Source: Oscillospiraceae bacterium (lineage in GTDB: Bacteria; Bacillota; Clostridia; Oscillospirales; Oscillospiraceae). From it: a DNA stretch of 35,699 nt. The notes beneath the pieces were generated by a model. The model was given only the letters and a program-made list of their open reading frames with translations. It was not told the origin of the DNA and did not search any database. Of the stretch, positions 1-8,269 are shown one piece after another. The stretch spans positions 1 through 35,699 of the forward strand of contig JAFTHT010000032.1 of assembly GCA_017457285.1 (NCBI GenBank), in the 5' to 3' direction. The first letter of the stretch is position 1, and each line of letters starts with the position of its first letter. The translations under genes and the position numbers were made by a program.

Positions 1-36
1 TACTACGCCAAGCAGTACTTCGCATCCATCGCATAA
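1..36 (+). CDS. C-terminal end of an upstream gene (partial)
   Basis: An open frame enters from the left edge and ends with TAA at 34-36, encoding the tail YYAKQYFASIA. A strong hairpin follows 9 bases later, which supports a real gene end. Eleven residues are too few to name a family. Confidence 0.55.
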   Translation, partial: YYAKQYFASIA

Positions 37-45
37 AAACACCAC

Positions 46-71
46 GAGGGAGGGGCAAACGCCCCTCCCTC
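46..71 (+). terminator. Hairpin after the upstream partial gene
   Basis: An 11-bp perfect GC-rich stem (46-56 with 61-71) closes on an AAAC loop just after the stop codon at 36. No long T run follows, so this is a probable but not classical intrinsic terminator. Confidence 0.55.
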
Positions 72-93
72 ACAACGTGTCAAAAAAGTAGTC

Positions 94-227
94 TGTCATT
101 CCGAGGGAGCGAAGCGACCGTGGGAATCCGTTTTCTCAAAGCTGGGTTTTATCCAATAAACTCGTTGATTTCGGAATCTTTTTAAGAACGGATTGCCACG
201 TCGGCCTACGGCCTCCTCGCAATGACA
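94..227. repeat. Interspersed palindromic repeat (CATTGCGA family)
   Basis: The element is bounded by TGTCATTCCGAG on the left and its near inverse CTCGCAATGACA on the right. GGGAATCCGTT near the left and AACGGATTGCC near the right form a second inverted pair. The right half is the reverse complement of the first unit of the cluster at 6627. It lies between two transcription terminators. Repeats of this kind are common in Clostridia and give rise to spurious peptide annotations; nothing here codes. Confidence 0.8.
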
Positions 228-236
228 GTTGAAAAG

Positions 237-264
237 AGGCCGCTGCGTTTCTCCGCAGCGGCCT
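237..264 (-). terminator. Intrinsic terminator of the ABC exporter operon
   Basis: A perfect 11-bp stem (237-247 with 254-264) lies just past the stop codon of the permease gene. Read on the minus strand it is followed by CTTTTC. It would end the minus-strand ABC operon. Confidence 0.8.
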
Positions 265-273
265 TCAATAATA

Positions 274-2331
274 TTATAAAATCAACTCAATACCACCCAA
301 AGGAAGCAGGAACGACAAATACTCACCAATCCCAGACCCAATGGCCGCCAATGCGGCAGGAATCAGCAGCACACCACCACACAAAAGCATCGCATCCCGG
401 TTCTTTGTACAACAAGACGACAAATAATAGCATACTTCGCCAATTGCCACCATAATCAGCAGCTTAGCCCCATAGTACACTCCGATGGTCAATCCCAAGG
501 GTGCCGACAGTCCCATATCTCGGAACAGCGTCATACTGTAAGCCGGTGCACGCAAGCAGCTGAAAGCGCCGTATTCCTCGATGGTCCGATGTAACTCCGT
601 GCCATACACCAGAGCCCACACTACCGCTGCCAGCGCAACCAGCAGCAACTGCTTTCGCAGCATCAGTCGTTTCCTTCCCCCGGAAGTGCTGCGCAAAAGA
701 ACCGTCATACCATTCTGCCGCTCCTGGGCGGCAATTGGAGCCAGAATCAGCACAAGGAACAGCATCGCAATTAGCGCTGTATTGCGATGATGATTTTCTT
801 CATTGTTGCTCCAGATGGCGTCATAGGGCTCGGACGGAACAATCCACGCCCCCTCCGGCGCGCTTTTCGCATCATCCAAAACGATTTGCAGCCCTTCCCG
901 GTTGTACATATCCATGCAGGTCGCCAAATCCTCTTCCATCAGCGCCAATTTTTCCATCGTGATGGGGCCAGCGTATTTTTCCTGATAAAACTGGATGAAC
1001 GGATCCCATGCAACATAAGCCCGGGGCGGTGCCTCGAATCTCTGTACCACCAGCACCAATAAAATTAGCAACAGAATGCCCCGGCGTTTAATGAGCAGCT
1101 TGCAAATTTCTCCGCCCCTGGCGAAATAGGGACTGAGCTTCTTCGCAATCCAATCCAGCCACTTTAGCAGCCGGTTCATTCTGGTTATCGGGCGCTTACA
1201 TTGTGCAATCAGCAAATTCCATCCGATAAACACCGCGCAAAGGAACGGCAATATCACAAGCACCAAATCGCTTCCAGCAACCAGTGTGCCAAACACCGAA
1301 ATATTCAGGTACCGGGTAAATACCGCCGTGAAATCCACATAGCTGAATATATTCACATACCGCGCAGGAGCGAACATAGAGCTGGAAGGAATCGCCATAC
1401 AGGCAAACTCCACCCCCAGCACCAGTCCCGCAGCGCACAGCGCCAGCCCAATATTGGAGATGGCCGACAGCATCATCCAAAGCACCAGTCCAATCATAAA
1501 TGCGCCCATGGCCTTCACCGTGATATAAAACAGCCAAAACTGACCAATCGTCATAGGAATGGGCACATTATGGAACATGGGAATGGACTGCAACGTTCTG
1601 CCCCACTCTCCAAGCCCATGATATTCCATACCACAAAGAAGCACCCTTGCCCCGACCAGGATTCCGGTGCTGATCCAAGCCGCGGCCAGAAGGATAAGCG
1701 TCCGCCGTAAAGCAAACCGCCACCGACCGCCGGAGGCCGCATGGACCATAGGCCAAAGCCCCTCTTTCCGCTCCGCCACGAACAGGCCGCAGACCACGCA
1801 GATAAGAATCAGGATACTGTAATCCGTCCATTTATCCGCAAAAAACTCCGTGACTGCCAAATCATGACCGGACGTCACCTCAACGCCGTCCATCCTGGCA
1901 AAATCCCGTGCGGTCTTTACCGTATTCTCATAAGCGAAAGTCCCGGGCTGTGAGAACAGACTGACACTCTGCAGCAGCTTCGCATACCGCTGGACTCCAT
2001 CCAGATAGTCCTGATACCCCAGCAAATGCTCATACTGCTTTTGTAGCACTCCGGCAGCGATGCGAATTTCCTCCGCTTCACTATCGAAATCCCATTTTTC
2101 CTCGAACATGGCCTTGGAGGCATCCTCCTGATACTGGACGCACCAGGCCAGTGCTTCCTCCCAGCTTTTATCTGAAAGCGCTTCCAGCCGCTCATGATAT
2201 ACATCCCCGTCAACCAGGGGCTCCTCCCAGGTATCCGGCCGCTGGTAAAGGAAAAAGAAACAATTCAGCACCAGCAACCCAGCCAGCACCGCAAGGAACA
2301 GTCTGCTTCCCAACACTCGTTTCGCTTCCAC
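274..2331 (-). CDS. ABC-2 type permease, internally duplicated fused protein
   Basis: This is a membrane subunit of about 685 residues with ten or more hydrophobic segments (near residues 10-29, 170-187, 211-235, 265-310, 350-378, 417-430, 520-537, 560-577, 625-640, 645-665). The two halves look alike. Each begins with one membrane helix and a long hydrophilic loop, and each carries an ERKEG or ERQNG motif followed about ten residues later by SGGR (residues 187-203 and 537-553). I read it as two ABC-2 half-permeases fused head to tail. The GTG start at 2331 lies one base after the ATPase stop and has GGGGGTGG upstream; upstream ATGs at 2364 and 2394 overlap the ATPase gene and are less likely. 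Substrate unknown; export is inferred from the ABC-2 fold. Confidence 0.8.
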   Translation of the reverse strand: MEAKRVLGSRLFLAVLAGLLVLNCFFFLYQRPDTWEEPLVDGDVYHERLEALSDKSWEEALAWCVQYQEDASKAMFEEKWDFDSEAEEIRIAAGVLQKQYEHLLGYQDYLDGVQRYAKLLQSVSLFSQPGTFAYENTVKTARDFARMDGVEVTSGHDLAVTEFFADKWTDYSILILICVVCGLFVAERKEGLWPMVHAASGGRWRFALRRTLILLAAAWISTGILVGARVLLCGMEYHGLGEWGRTLQSIPMFHNVPIPMTIGQFWLFYITVKAMGAFMIGLVLWMMLSAISNIGLALCAAGLVLGVEFACMAIPSSSMFAPARYVNIFSYVDFTAVFTRYLNISVFGTLVAGSDLVLVILPFLCAVFIGWNLLIAQCKRPITRMNRLLKWLDWIAKKLSPYFARGGEICKLLIKRRGILLLILLVLVVQRFEAPPRAYVAWDPFIQFYQEKYAGPITMEKLALMEEDLATCMDMYNREGLQIVLDDAKSAPEGAWIVPSEPYDAIWSNNEENHHRNTALIAMLFLVLILAPIAAQERQNGMTVLLRSTSGGRKRLMLRKQLLLVALAAVVWALVYGTELHRTIEEYGAFSCLRAPAYSMTLFRDMGLSAPLGLTIGVYYGAKLLIMVAIGEVCYYLSSCCTKNRDAMLLCGGVLLIPAALAAIGSGIGEYLSFLLPLGGIELIL

Positions 2332-2332
2332 A

Positions 2333-3049
2333 TCAATCCACCCCCAGATAGGCCATGTACACATCCTCAAGATCCTTGCCCTGGATTTCTGCAATCAGCT
2401 CCTCAGGCGTGCCATGCTTCACGAGGACACCATTCTTCATCAGCAGCACATCTGTGGCGATGGATTCGATGTCTGAAACGATATGGGTAGTCAAAAAAAC
2501 GATACGGTCTTCAGCCAAATCCGCGATATAGTTCCGAAGACGCAGCCGCTCCTTCGGATCCAGGCCAGCAGTCGGTTCATCCAGAATCATGATTCGGGGC
2601 TCCCCAAGCAACGCCTGGGCCAGCAGGACCCGCTGACGCATACCGCCCGAGAATCCGCCAAGCTTTTTGTGGGCATCCTCTTTCAGATTCACCAATTCCA
2701 ACAGCTCCTCAATCTGAGTGTTGGCCTGCTTGCGCTTCAGCCCCTTGACCTGGGCCATGTAACGCAGAAAAGCCCGGGCGGAAAAATCGCTGTACATCCC
2801 CTGCTGCTGGGGCATATAGCCCAGCTGCGCCCGAAAGGACACCCCCAGCTTCAAAATTTCCTGTCCATCCCAGAGGATTCGCCCCTCGTTGCGCTTAACA
2901 TTGTCGGTAATCAGATTCATCAGCGTGCTTTTGCCCGCACCATTGGCACCCAGAATACCGTAAATACCCGGGGTAAAGATGTAGGAAAAATCCTGTAACG
3001 CCACCTTCTCGCCGTATTTTTTTGTCAAATTTTCAATGCGAAGCTCCAT
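2333..3049 (-). CDS. ABC transporter ATP-binding protein (ABC-2 exporter type)
   Basis: A complete 238-residue nucleotide-binding domain powers the adjacent permease. It has Walker A GANGAGKST (residues 34-42), the signature FSGGMRQR, Walker B IMILDEP followed by TAGLD, and the switch histidine in LTTH. A short C-terminal tail follows, as in CcmA/drug-exporter type ATPases. The ATG at 3049 is chosen because AAAGGAGGAG sits 3 bases upstream; a longer reading from 3076 lacks such a site. The stop is one base from the permease start, so the two are translationally coupled. Transport of a drug, bacteriocin or lipid-like molecule would be typical, but the substrate is not visible. Confidence 0.92.
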   Translation of the reverse strand: MELRIENLTKKYGEKVALQDFSYIFTPGIYGILGANGAGKSTLMNLITDNVKRNEGRILWDGQEILKLGVSFRAQLGYMPQQQGMYSDFSARAFLRYMAQVKGLKRKQANTQIEELLELVNLKEDAHKKLGGFSGGMRQRVLLAQALLGEPRIMILDEPTAGLDPKERLRLRNYIADLAEDRIVFLTTHIVSDIESIATDVLLMKNGVLVKHGTPEELIAEIQGKDLEDVYMAYLGVD

Positions 3050-3110
3050 ATGCTCCTCCTTTGGAATCCTCTGCATGACGGTGCCCCTTTCTGAACGAAC
3101 ACCCTCTCAA

Positions 3111-3303
3111 TTACTGCAACTGCGGATAACATTTCCGATAGGATTCACGCAGCTCCCGGATAGCATCCAAATGAAATGATTGAGGATGTCCTCATTTCTC
3201 ATACCACAACTCAAGGTGCCAAGGTTTCAAAAATCGTCCCATGATTCGCAAATTGCGCTTCACCGCCTGCGACCGATGCCAGAGGGTGCTTTTGCCAAAT
3301 TGT
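3111..3303 (-). pseudogene. Possible decayed ORF remnant between lipoprotein and ABC genes
   Basis: On the minus strand one frame reads protein-like text (KRNLRIMGRFLKPWHLELW, then an in-frame TGA at about 3191, then HLDAIRELRESYRKCYPQL and a TAA at 3111-3113). The composition is unlike a random frame and the two parts share a frame, as expected of a gene broken by a nonsense change. No start codon or ribosome binding site is evident and the upstream end is lost in the lipoprotein gene. I cannot assign a family. Chance coding potential is a real alternative. Confidence 0.3.
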
Positions 3304-4479
3304 TTACAACTCCGGTAAATCAAAGTGATGGATCCGCAGTTCCTCCGTACCCAGTTCAGATTTATCGATGTAGTAGAGCGGCGGTCCGTCACCCTTGTTA
3401 GAAAGGATGATGCGCTCAGCAGTTTCTGAGATAAGCATGCTCTGGGGTGACTGGAGCCGTTCGTTGGGAATCACAATCGTGCCAACCAATTCAAATTCCC
3501 AATTGTAGAAATACAGGGTATTATCTGTATTTTTCCCATATTTCCAGCTTGCCAGCACAATACAGTCAGAGAAACAGAACGCATAGTACCGCCCCTCCAA
3601 ATCCGTCTCAAACACCGCCGTTTCCTCGCCGGTGGCATAGTTCAGGCAATACATCGCTCCATCCCGAAAGTAGTAGGCATTCTGCTCTCCGAAATAACCC
3701 GGTACGCCGGGATACTTGGTCAAATACTTCAGCTCTCCGGTCTCCGGATTCCAGTCATAAGTGTTTTCCGAACCATCCTCTGCGGCAGCAGAAACCGCGC
3801 AGAACACATCACCGCAGTGATACAACACCGACGCACCAATCTCCACCGGTTGAGGGTCACCCAGGGAGCCATCCAGCTTGTATATCAGCGTCTTCACCCA
3901 TTCCTGGACGTATCTGCCATCTTCGAGAACGTGTTTACAAACCCGAAGCAAGCATATCCCCTTGGAGATTGTCACGCTCCCAATGAATTCGCCACCATGT
4001 TCCCGTGCAACTTCCTGAAAATCCATGATTGTTACCCGGTTCGATCCATCAGAATCCATTCTGTACATGTACCGCTCCACGTCCCCGGCAACCACATATA
4101 AATATCCGTCATAGTAGGATAGATGCGTTCCACGGTAAAAATAGGCATTACAATCCGATGTCGTGTGCGTGCAGTCAACACGTCCGCAGAGCTTGATGAC
4201 CTGATCCGAGCCATGGTCAACATAGAGGATATAGGAATCCCGCAGCTCATTTGCGCCGATGAAGTAAGCTCCTCGGGGACTGACCGCATGATGTGTCGCC
4301 GTCACACTGGACCGAAACACGCCCACACGTTCATCCGACACCGGACTCTCCCCAGCCATCCAATCATAGGTTACTGTTGGTTCCGTCATCTCTGGCTGAA
4401 CCGGCTCCGCTCTCTTTTGACAGCCGGACAGTAGCAGCGCCAACACAAGAGTCAAAATAACCCTGATTCGTAATTTCAT
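3304..4479 (-). CDS. Putative lipoprotein, paralogue of the next gene upstream
   Basis: The 391-residue product begins with a lipoprotein signal peptide (MKLRIRVILTLVLALLLSGC, lipid-modified Cys20). The mature part contains DWMAGESP near residue 40, a Cys-rich LCGRVDCTH motif near residue 98 and repeated aromatic strands such as YYDGYLYV and ENAYYFRDGAMY. That spacing is typical of beta-propeller proteins that bind at the cell surface, but I cannot name a domain. It shares these motifs in the same order with the gene at 4546-5760, so the two arose by tandem duplication. They are co-directional and 66 bases apart. Role unknown; extracytoplasmic location is well supported. Confidence 0.85.
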   Translation of the reverse strand: MKLRIRVILTLVLALLLSGCQKRAEPVQPEMTEPTVTYDWMAGESPVSDERVGVFRSSVTATHHAVSPRGAYFIGANELRDSYILYVDHGSDQVIKLCGRVDCTHTTSDCNAYFYRGTHLSYYDGYLYVVAGDVERYMYRMDSDGSNRVTIMDFQEVAREHGGEFIGSVTISKGICLLRVCKHVLEDGRYVQEWVKTLIYKLDGSLGDPQPVEIGASVLYHCGDVFCAVSAAAEDGSENTYDWNPETGELKYLTKYPGVPGYFGEQNAYYFRDGAMYCLNYATGEETAVFETDLEGRYYAFCFSDCIVLASWKYGKNTDNTLYFYNWEFELVGTIVIPNERLQSPQSMLISETAERIILSNKGDGPPLYYIDKSELGTEELRIHHFDLPEL

Positions 4480-4502
4480 ACCATCATCGCCTCGCTTTTC
4501 AA

Positions 4503-4538
4503 GTTCCCTCAGGGGCTGTTTCCTGCACCCGAGGGAAC
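4503..4538 (-). terminator. Hairpin between the two paralogous lipoprotein genes
   Basis: GTTCCCTC (4503-4510) pairs perfectly with GAGGGAAC (4531-4538) around a 20-base loop, between the stop of the upstream lipoprotein and the start of the downstream one. The T tract on the minus strand is weak, so it may be an attenuating or processing hairpin rather than a full terminator. Confidence 0.4.
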
Positions 4539-4545
4539 AGCATCA

Positions 4546-5760
4546 TCATGAAACCGCCGACAAATCGTATTGATAAACCTTGGCATTCCCCGTGCCAAGC
4601 TCCGATTTTTCGATGTAATATTTCGGAGTCCCATCTGCAGCACGATCAGTAAGTACAATCCTTTCTGCTGACTCCGCTATTATCAAAAATTCCGCACGGC
4701 AGCTATGCGGATACGCAATTTCAACAGTATCAACCAATTCAAAAGCCCAATTGTAGAAATACAAATGATTATCCGCCTCCGCCGAATCATCTCGTGATGC
4801 CAGCACTATGCAATCAGGAAATACAAACGCATAGTATCTCCCATCTAAGTCCGTATTCGCCATGACTTCTTCCTTGCCAGTAGCATAAGTCAGCCGTACA
4901 ATTGCTCCATCCCGAAAATAGTACGCCTCTTTATCGCCAAACCACCCCGGAATCCTGGGATGCTCCGCCAGGTAAGTCCTTGTATTCGTTTCCAGATCAA
5001 GATTCCAACAGCTCCGATAATCATTATCATCTCGAATCTCATTGGATATGCTTAAAACGACATCTCCGCACTGGTAAGCAACCCCAAATTCCATCATTTC
5101 TGGTTTTCTCATAGAGCCATCTAATTTATATTTATAGGACTGCAAGCGTTCCCCAACCAATCCACTCTCTGTTTCTTTCCAGTAATGCGTAGAAAACAAG
5201 CAGTAACCATCTGTTATCATATCACAATAAACAAAATCGCCACCGTGGGATTTCGCAAATTGAAGCAAATCCAATACCGTTTCATGTAATCGTCCATTCG
5301 ATGCCATTCTCACAAGTTTTGTTTCTTGGGAGTGTGGTCCTTCACCGGATACCGCATACAAATAACCCCCGTAATAGGAAAGCTCACTTCCCCGATAGAG
5401 ATATGCATCACACTGTACATTATCGTGCGTACAGTCCGCTCTACCGCACAGTTTAATGAGCGCATTGCTGCCATGCTCCGCAAACAGGATAAAACTGTCA
5501 TCCGATACCGATACATAGTCCTCAGAATCGTTCGTCATCGGCGGAATAAAGTAGATTCCATCAGGTCCGACTGCATGTTCCTCATCATTTAAGCCACCAC
5601 GCAGGATACCCATTCGTTTATTGGGTATCGGACTTTCCCCAGCCATCCAATCATAAACCACTGTTGGTTCCAAATCTTCAACGGGTATATCGACCTGTTT
5701 ACATCCAGCCAAAAGCAGCAAGCCAGCATAAACGGCAACCATTATTACTTTTTTTCTCAT
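4546..5760 (-). CDS. Putative lipoprotein, paralogue of the gene downstream
   Basis: A 404-residue lipoprotein whose signal peptide ends in LLLLAGC with the lipidated Cys at residue 20, exactly as in its neighbour. Shared motifs in the same order are DWMAGESPIP, an LCGRADCTH block, YYGGYLYAV, EAYYFRDGAIV and the C-terminal YYIEKSELGTGNAK. The frame stays open 36 codons further upstream, but the ATG at 5760 is preferred because it starts the signal peptide. Its base composition is visibly more A+T-rich than its neighbour's, which suggests either an older divergent duplicate or separate acquisition. Probable fold is a beta-propeller. Function unknown. Confidence 0.85.
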   Translation of the reverse strand: MRKKVIMVAVYAGLLLLAGCKQVDIPVEDLEPTVVYDWMAGESPIPNKRMGILRGGLNDEEHAVGPDGIYFIPPMTNDSEDYVSVSDDSFILFAEHGSNALIKLCGRADCTHDNVQCDAYLYRGSELSYYGGYLYAVSGEGPHSQETKLVRMASNGRLHETVLDLLQFAKSHGGDFVYCDMITDGYCLFSTHYWKETESGLVGERLQSYKYKLDGSMRKPEMMEFGVAYQCGDVVLSISNEIRDDNDYRSCWNLDLETNTRTYLAEHPRIPGWFGDKEAYYFRDGAIVRLTYATGKEEVMANTDLDGRYYAFVFPDCIVLASRDDSAEADNHLYFYNWAFELVDTVEIAYPHSCRAEFLIIAESAERIVLTDRAADGTPKYYIEKSELGTGNAKVYQYDLSAVS

Positions 5761-5821
5761 TAAATCACCATACTTGTTAAAGTATCGAACAATCAAACGC
5801 CTATGTAAGTATACAAAATCT

Positions 5822-5853
5822 TTGCAACACCAGTCCAAAGACTGGTGTTGCAA
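5822..5853 (-). terminator. Strong hairpin upstream of the second lipoprotein
   Basis: A perfect 14-bp stem (5822-5835 with 5840-5853) with a CAAA loop. On the minus strand it lies after the ORF ending at 5961 and is followed by AGATTTTGT, so it can terminate that transcript. It could equally shape the 5' leader of the lipoprotein mRNA. Confidence 0.6.
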
Positions 5854-5960
5854 TATGGAATTTGACACTACTTGTGTGCTACATCTAACAACTTTGTTTT
5901 GGGTTCAAACCCTTTGAGATTGGCAAAGGTCCAGAAAGTGAATCCTTATAAATACCACAC

Positions 5961-6398
5961 TCAGGTTGATGATTTGTATTCTCTTACATGTGAAACGACT
6001 AGCGATCCACAAACCCAAAATGATCCGGAGGCCATCCAGACCGTCCCATAATGTGTCCCCATATTATCTGTGAATTCATTATCAGACGTAGCCATTACCC
6101 CCACATAGGCAGTTTTCGGAACCATATATCCCTCGGCTGTAGATCCAGAATTCGTGCGTCCATACACACCACATTCTTCACAATAAATCTCACAACTGAC
6201 ATGTGCGCCCACTGTTGTAGGAACTGTGGGAGTAGTTACATAGGCATAGCCCAGCGAATCTGTACGCGTAACCCGCCACTCATAGTTATATCCATTTTTG
6301 ATGGCACGGTTCCTTTTGCCCATACAGGAAACCGCTGACCGCATCCCTTTCGGGGGTGACTGCGAACGGTACCGATTCACCGCCACCGGCCTTTTCAA
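5961..6398 (-). CDS. Hypothetical secreted-protein fragment, start uncertain
   Basis: The C-terminal 105 residues read like a genuine exported domain: Thr/Val/Gly-rich beta strands, CEIYCEECGVYG with three cysteines, and a Gly/Ser/Trp-rich end. The first 40 residues are basic and do not form a signal peptide, and the apparent start is a TTG without a ribosome binding site. A consensus promoter lies at 6450-6478, and an ATG at 6421 opens MKRLISVF before hitting TGA at a run of six T's. The gene may therefore be frameshifted near its 5' end, with 6421 as the original start. No family recognised. Confidence 0.4.
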   Translation of the reverse strand: MKRPVAVNRYRSQSPPKGMRSAVSCMGKRNRAIKNGYNYEWRVTRTDSLGYAYVTTPTVPTTVGAHVSCEIYCEECGVYGRTNSGSTAEGYMVPKTAYVGVMATSDNEFTDNMGTHYGTVWMASGSFWVCGSLVVSHVREYKSST

Positions 6399-6449
6399 AA
6401 AACGCTGATCAGGCGCTTCATTCTACCGTGGTATTTATTTCCTGTCTAT

Positions 6450-6478
6450 AGTGTAGCTACATTTGTTCGTCGTGTCAA
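6450..6478 (-). promoter_or_regulatory. Sigma-A promoter facing the ORF at 5961-6398
   Basis: On the minus strand TTGACA (6478-6473) is separated by exactly 17 bases from TACACT (6455-6450). It would start transcription about 20 bases before the ATG at 6421. Confidence 0.65.
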
Positions 6479-6585
6479 GCGTAATGAAATATCAGTTGAA
6501 ACATTTGTACAATTCCAACAATCGAAATTTACAAAATTTGTGAATGATTCCATGTCACCTTTTTACCCTCTCATCACATAAAGAA

Positions 6586-6607
6586 AACCGGGCCAAGAGG
6601 CCCGGTT
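6586..6607 (-). terminator. Intrinsic terminator, probably of the VanY-like gene
   Basis: A perfect 9-bp stem (6586-6594 with 6599-6607) is followed on the minus strand by TTTTCTTTAT. The nearest minus-strand gene upstream of it ends at 6999. The repeat cluster at 6627-6934 lies between gene and terminator. Confidence 0.7.
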
Positions 6608-6626
6608 CAGACTGTCGAAAAATGAT

Positions 6627-6934
6627 GTCATTGCGAGGAGGCCGTAGGCCGACGTGGCAATCCGTTCTCTCCTGTCATTGCGAAGAGCGAAGCGACGTGG
6701 CAATCCGTTCTCTCCTGTCATTGCGAGAAGCGAAGCGACGTGGCAATCCGTTCTCTCCTGTCATTGCGAAGAGCGAAGCGACGTCTTAGAAGCCGTTGCG
6801 GCGCAGCCGCTTACGGATTCTTAGTGCATAGCTGGCAATCCCCTACGGTTACGCACAATGTGCAAACCTCCATAGGTGCCCAGAATATCCAGGAGATTGC
6901 CACGCCCATGTGCGTACTGGCTCGCAATGACATT
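6627..6934. repeat. Tandem and inverted interspersed repeat cluster
   Basis: Four head-to-tail units start with GTCATTGCGA at 6627, 6674, 6717 and 6760. The middle two are 43 bases long and nearly identical (variants GAAGAGCGAAGCGACG and GAGAAGCGAAGCGACG), the first carries the alternative core GAGGAGGCCGTAGGCCGACG, and the fourth is cut short. The right end is the inverse, with GGAGATTGCCACGCC and CTCGCAATGACA at 6890-6934. The cluster belongs to the same family as 94-227. The whole stretch 6422-6998 holds no gene: it contains a promoter, a terminator and this cluster. Confidence 0.85.
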
Positions 6935-6998
6935 CGTTTTTTACACCGCTAAACAACGTCGTAGGGCATGGATAAATCCACGCACTACGCAGTAAGTG

Positions 6999-8240
6999 CT
7001 ATTCTGTCGTCAGGTTATCCAAATATTCCTCCAAACAAAGCCCCGCGTCCCGCAGCTCCAGCGCCAGCTCTGTGCCCACATAGCGGTAGTGCCAAGGCTC
7101 ATAGATAATGCCGGTGGCCTCGCTCTTCTCGTTGGGATAGCGCAGGATAAAGCCATACTCCCAGCAGTGGGCCATAAGCCACTGCTGTGCCGGCATCGTC
7201 TCCTGCTTCTCGGTGAGCTTCTGGTAATCCACGTCCACAATATCCAGCGCAAGGCCCAGCTCATGCTCGCTGGTGCCGGGAACCGCCACCCGCATAGCCG
7301 CCTCCCGCTCAGCATCCGCCTGGGAGTAGCCCTGATCCAGGAACCGCTGCACCCGGCGCTGATACAGCCCCGCCTGATAGGCATTGGTTCGGTAAGCCGA
7401 CACTACCACCGCCTTATGTCCCGCGGCTTTGCAATCCGCCAGCATCCGCTCCAGGGGCGCAAGGGCCTCCTGGGCCACCTGCCAGTAGTCCAAATGGGAG
7501 CCAAGGGTCGGCTCATAGTCCTCCGGCACATAGTTCCAGGGATTTACCAAAATGACCTCCTTGCCGGAGGAAGTAAAATAACGTGTTTCTCCCCCCGTCA
7601 CCGTCACCTTGCCCCGGCCCATGGCACCATTCTCTTTGAAATAATATCGGTCACCATCCGCTTCCAGCCATCCGGTATGCATCGTCCCTTCGGAACCGAA
7701 ATAATAGGTCTGATTCTCCAGCTCCAGCCACCCGGTCACAGGAATGCCACCCTGGTCCAGATAGTACATCACGCCATCCTGCTCCAGCCAGCCGCTACCC
7801 AGGGGACCATTCTCGGTAAAAAACCGCATCGCGCCTTCGACCTCTACCCACCCGGTACACATGGCTCCATCAGCCCCGAACCAATACAGCCCATCGCCCA
7901 GATTCAGCCAGCCCATATGCGGAATACCCGCTTCATAAAAATACCATTGACCATCAATCTGCTCCCACCCCTCCGGCAGCTCCGGCTCTGTGGGAACAGT
8001 CGCAGGGGGCTCCGTTTTGCTGGGCTCGGTCACAGCAGGCTCCGTTTCAGGCTGCTCCGTCACAGGCTCGCTGACGCTGGGCACCGTTGCCTCAGTCTGG
8101 GTCGATTCTCCGGGCTCTGTCCCGGAAGGCGCCGTGGTCTGCGCCACCGTAGTACTGGGCTTGGTAGTCACCGCCGGTGCCGGACATCCCGCCAGGCACA
8201 CCAGAAGCAGCGCAAGTATGAAAATAAACGACCGTTTCAT
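6999..8240 (-). CDS. VanY-type D-Ala-D-Ala carboxypeptidase lipoprotein with wall-binding repeats
   Basis: This 413-residue protein should trim D-Ala from peptidoglycan stem peptides outside the cell. A lipoprotein signal ends in CLAGC (Cys19). A Thr/Pro/Glu-rich linker (20-90) follows, then about six short Trp/Tyr-rich repeats of the choline/cell-wall-binding type (92-225; each resembles GWLEQDGVMYYL), then the VanY catalytic domain (about 250-400). Zinc ligands are His326 and Asp333 in SEHELGLALD and His384 in EPWHYRYVG, with Glu381 as likely catalytic acid; SAYR is at 281-284. All active-site motifs are intact. GGAGG lies close to the ATG. A lipid anchor and wall-binding repeats on one carboxypeptidase is a less common combination. 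Confidence 0.93.
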   Translation of the reverse strand: MKRSFIFILALLLVCLAGCPAPAVTTKPSTTVAQTTAPSGTEPGESTQTEATVPSVSEPVTEQPETEPAVTEPSKTEPPATVPTEPELPEGWEQIDGQWYFYEAGIPHMGWLNLGDGLYWFGADGAMCTGWVEVEGAMRFFTENGPLGSGWLEQDGVMYYLDQGGIPVTGWLELENQTYYFGSEGTMHTGWLEADGDRYYFKENGAMGRGKVTVTGGETRYFTSSGKEVILVNPWNYVPEDYEPTLGSHLDYWQVAQEALAPLERMLADCKAAGHKAVVVSAYRTNAYQAGLYQRRVQRFLDQGYSQADAEREAAMRVAVPGTSEHELGLALDIVDVDYQKLTEKQETMPAQQWLMAHCWEYGFILRYPNEKSEATGIIYEPWHYRYVGTELALELRDAGLCLEEYLDNLTTE

Positions 8241-8269
8241 CCTCCAGCCTCCCTTTTGTTAATAAGGAT

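Noticed and set aside
5897..5915. GGGTTCAAACCC resembling a tRNA T-arm
   Set aside because: No 5-bp stem with a 7-base loop forms, and no acceptor, D-arm or anticodon arm is found around it.
6627..6785. Direct repeats as a possible CRISPR array
   Set aside because: The 43-base units are contiguous with no unique spacers, and no cas gene is present.
6544..6789. ORF reading SCHCEERSDVAI-like peptides
   Set aside because: This is the translation of the CATTGCGA interspersed repeat, a well-known source of spurious protein entries.
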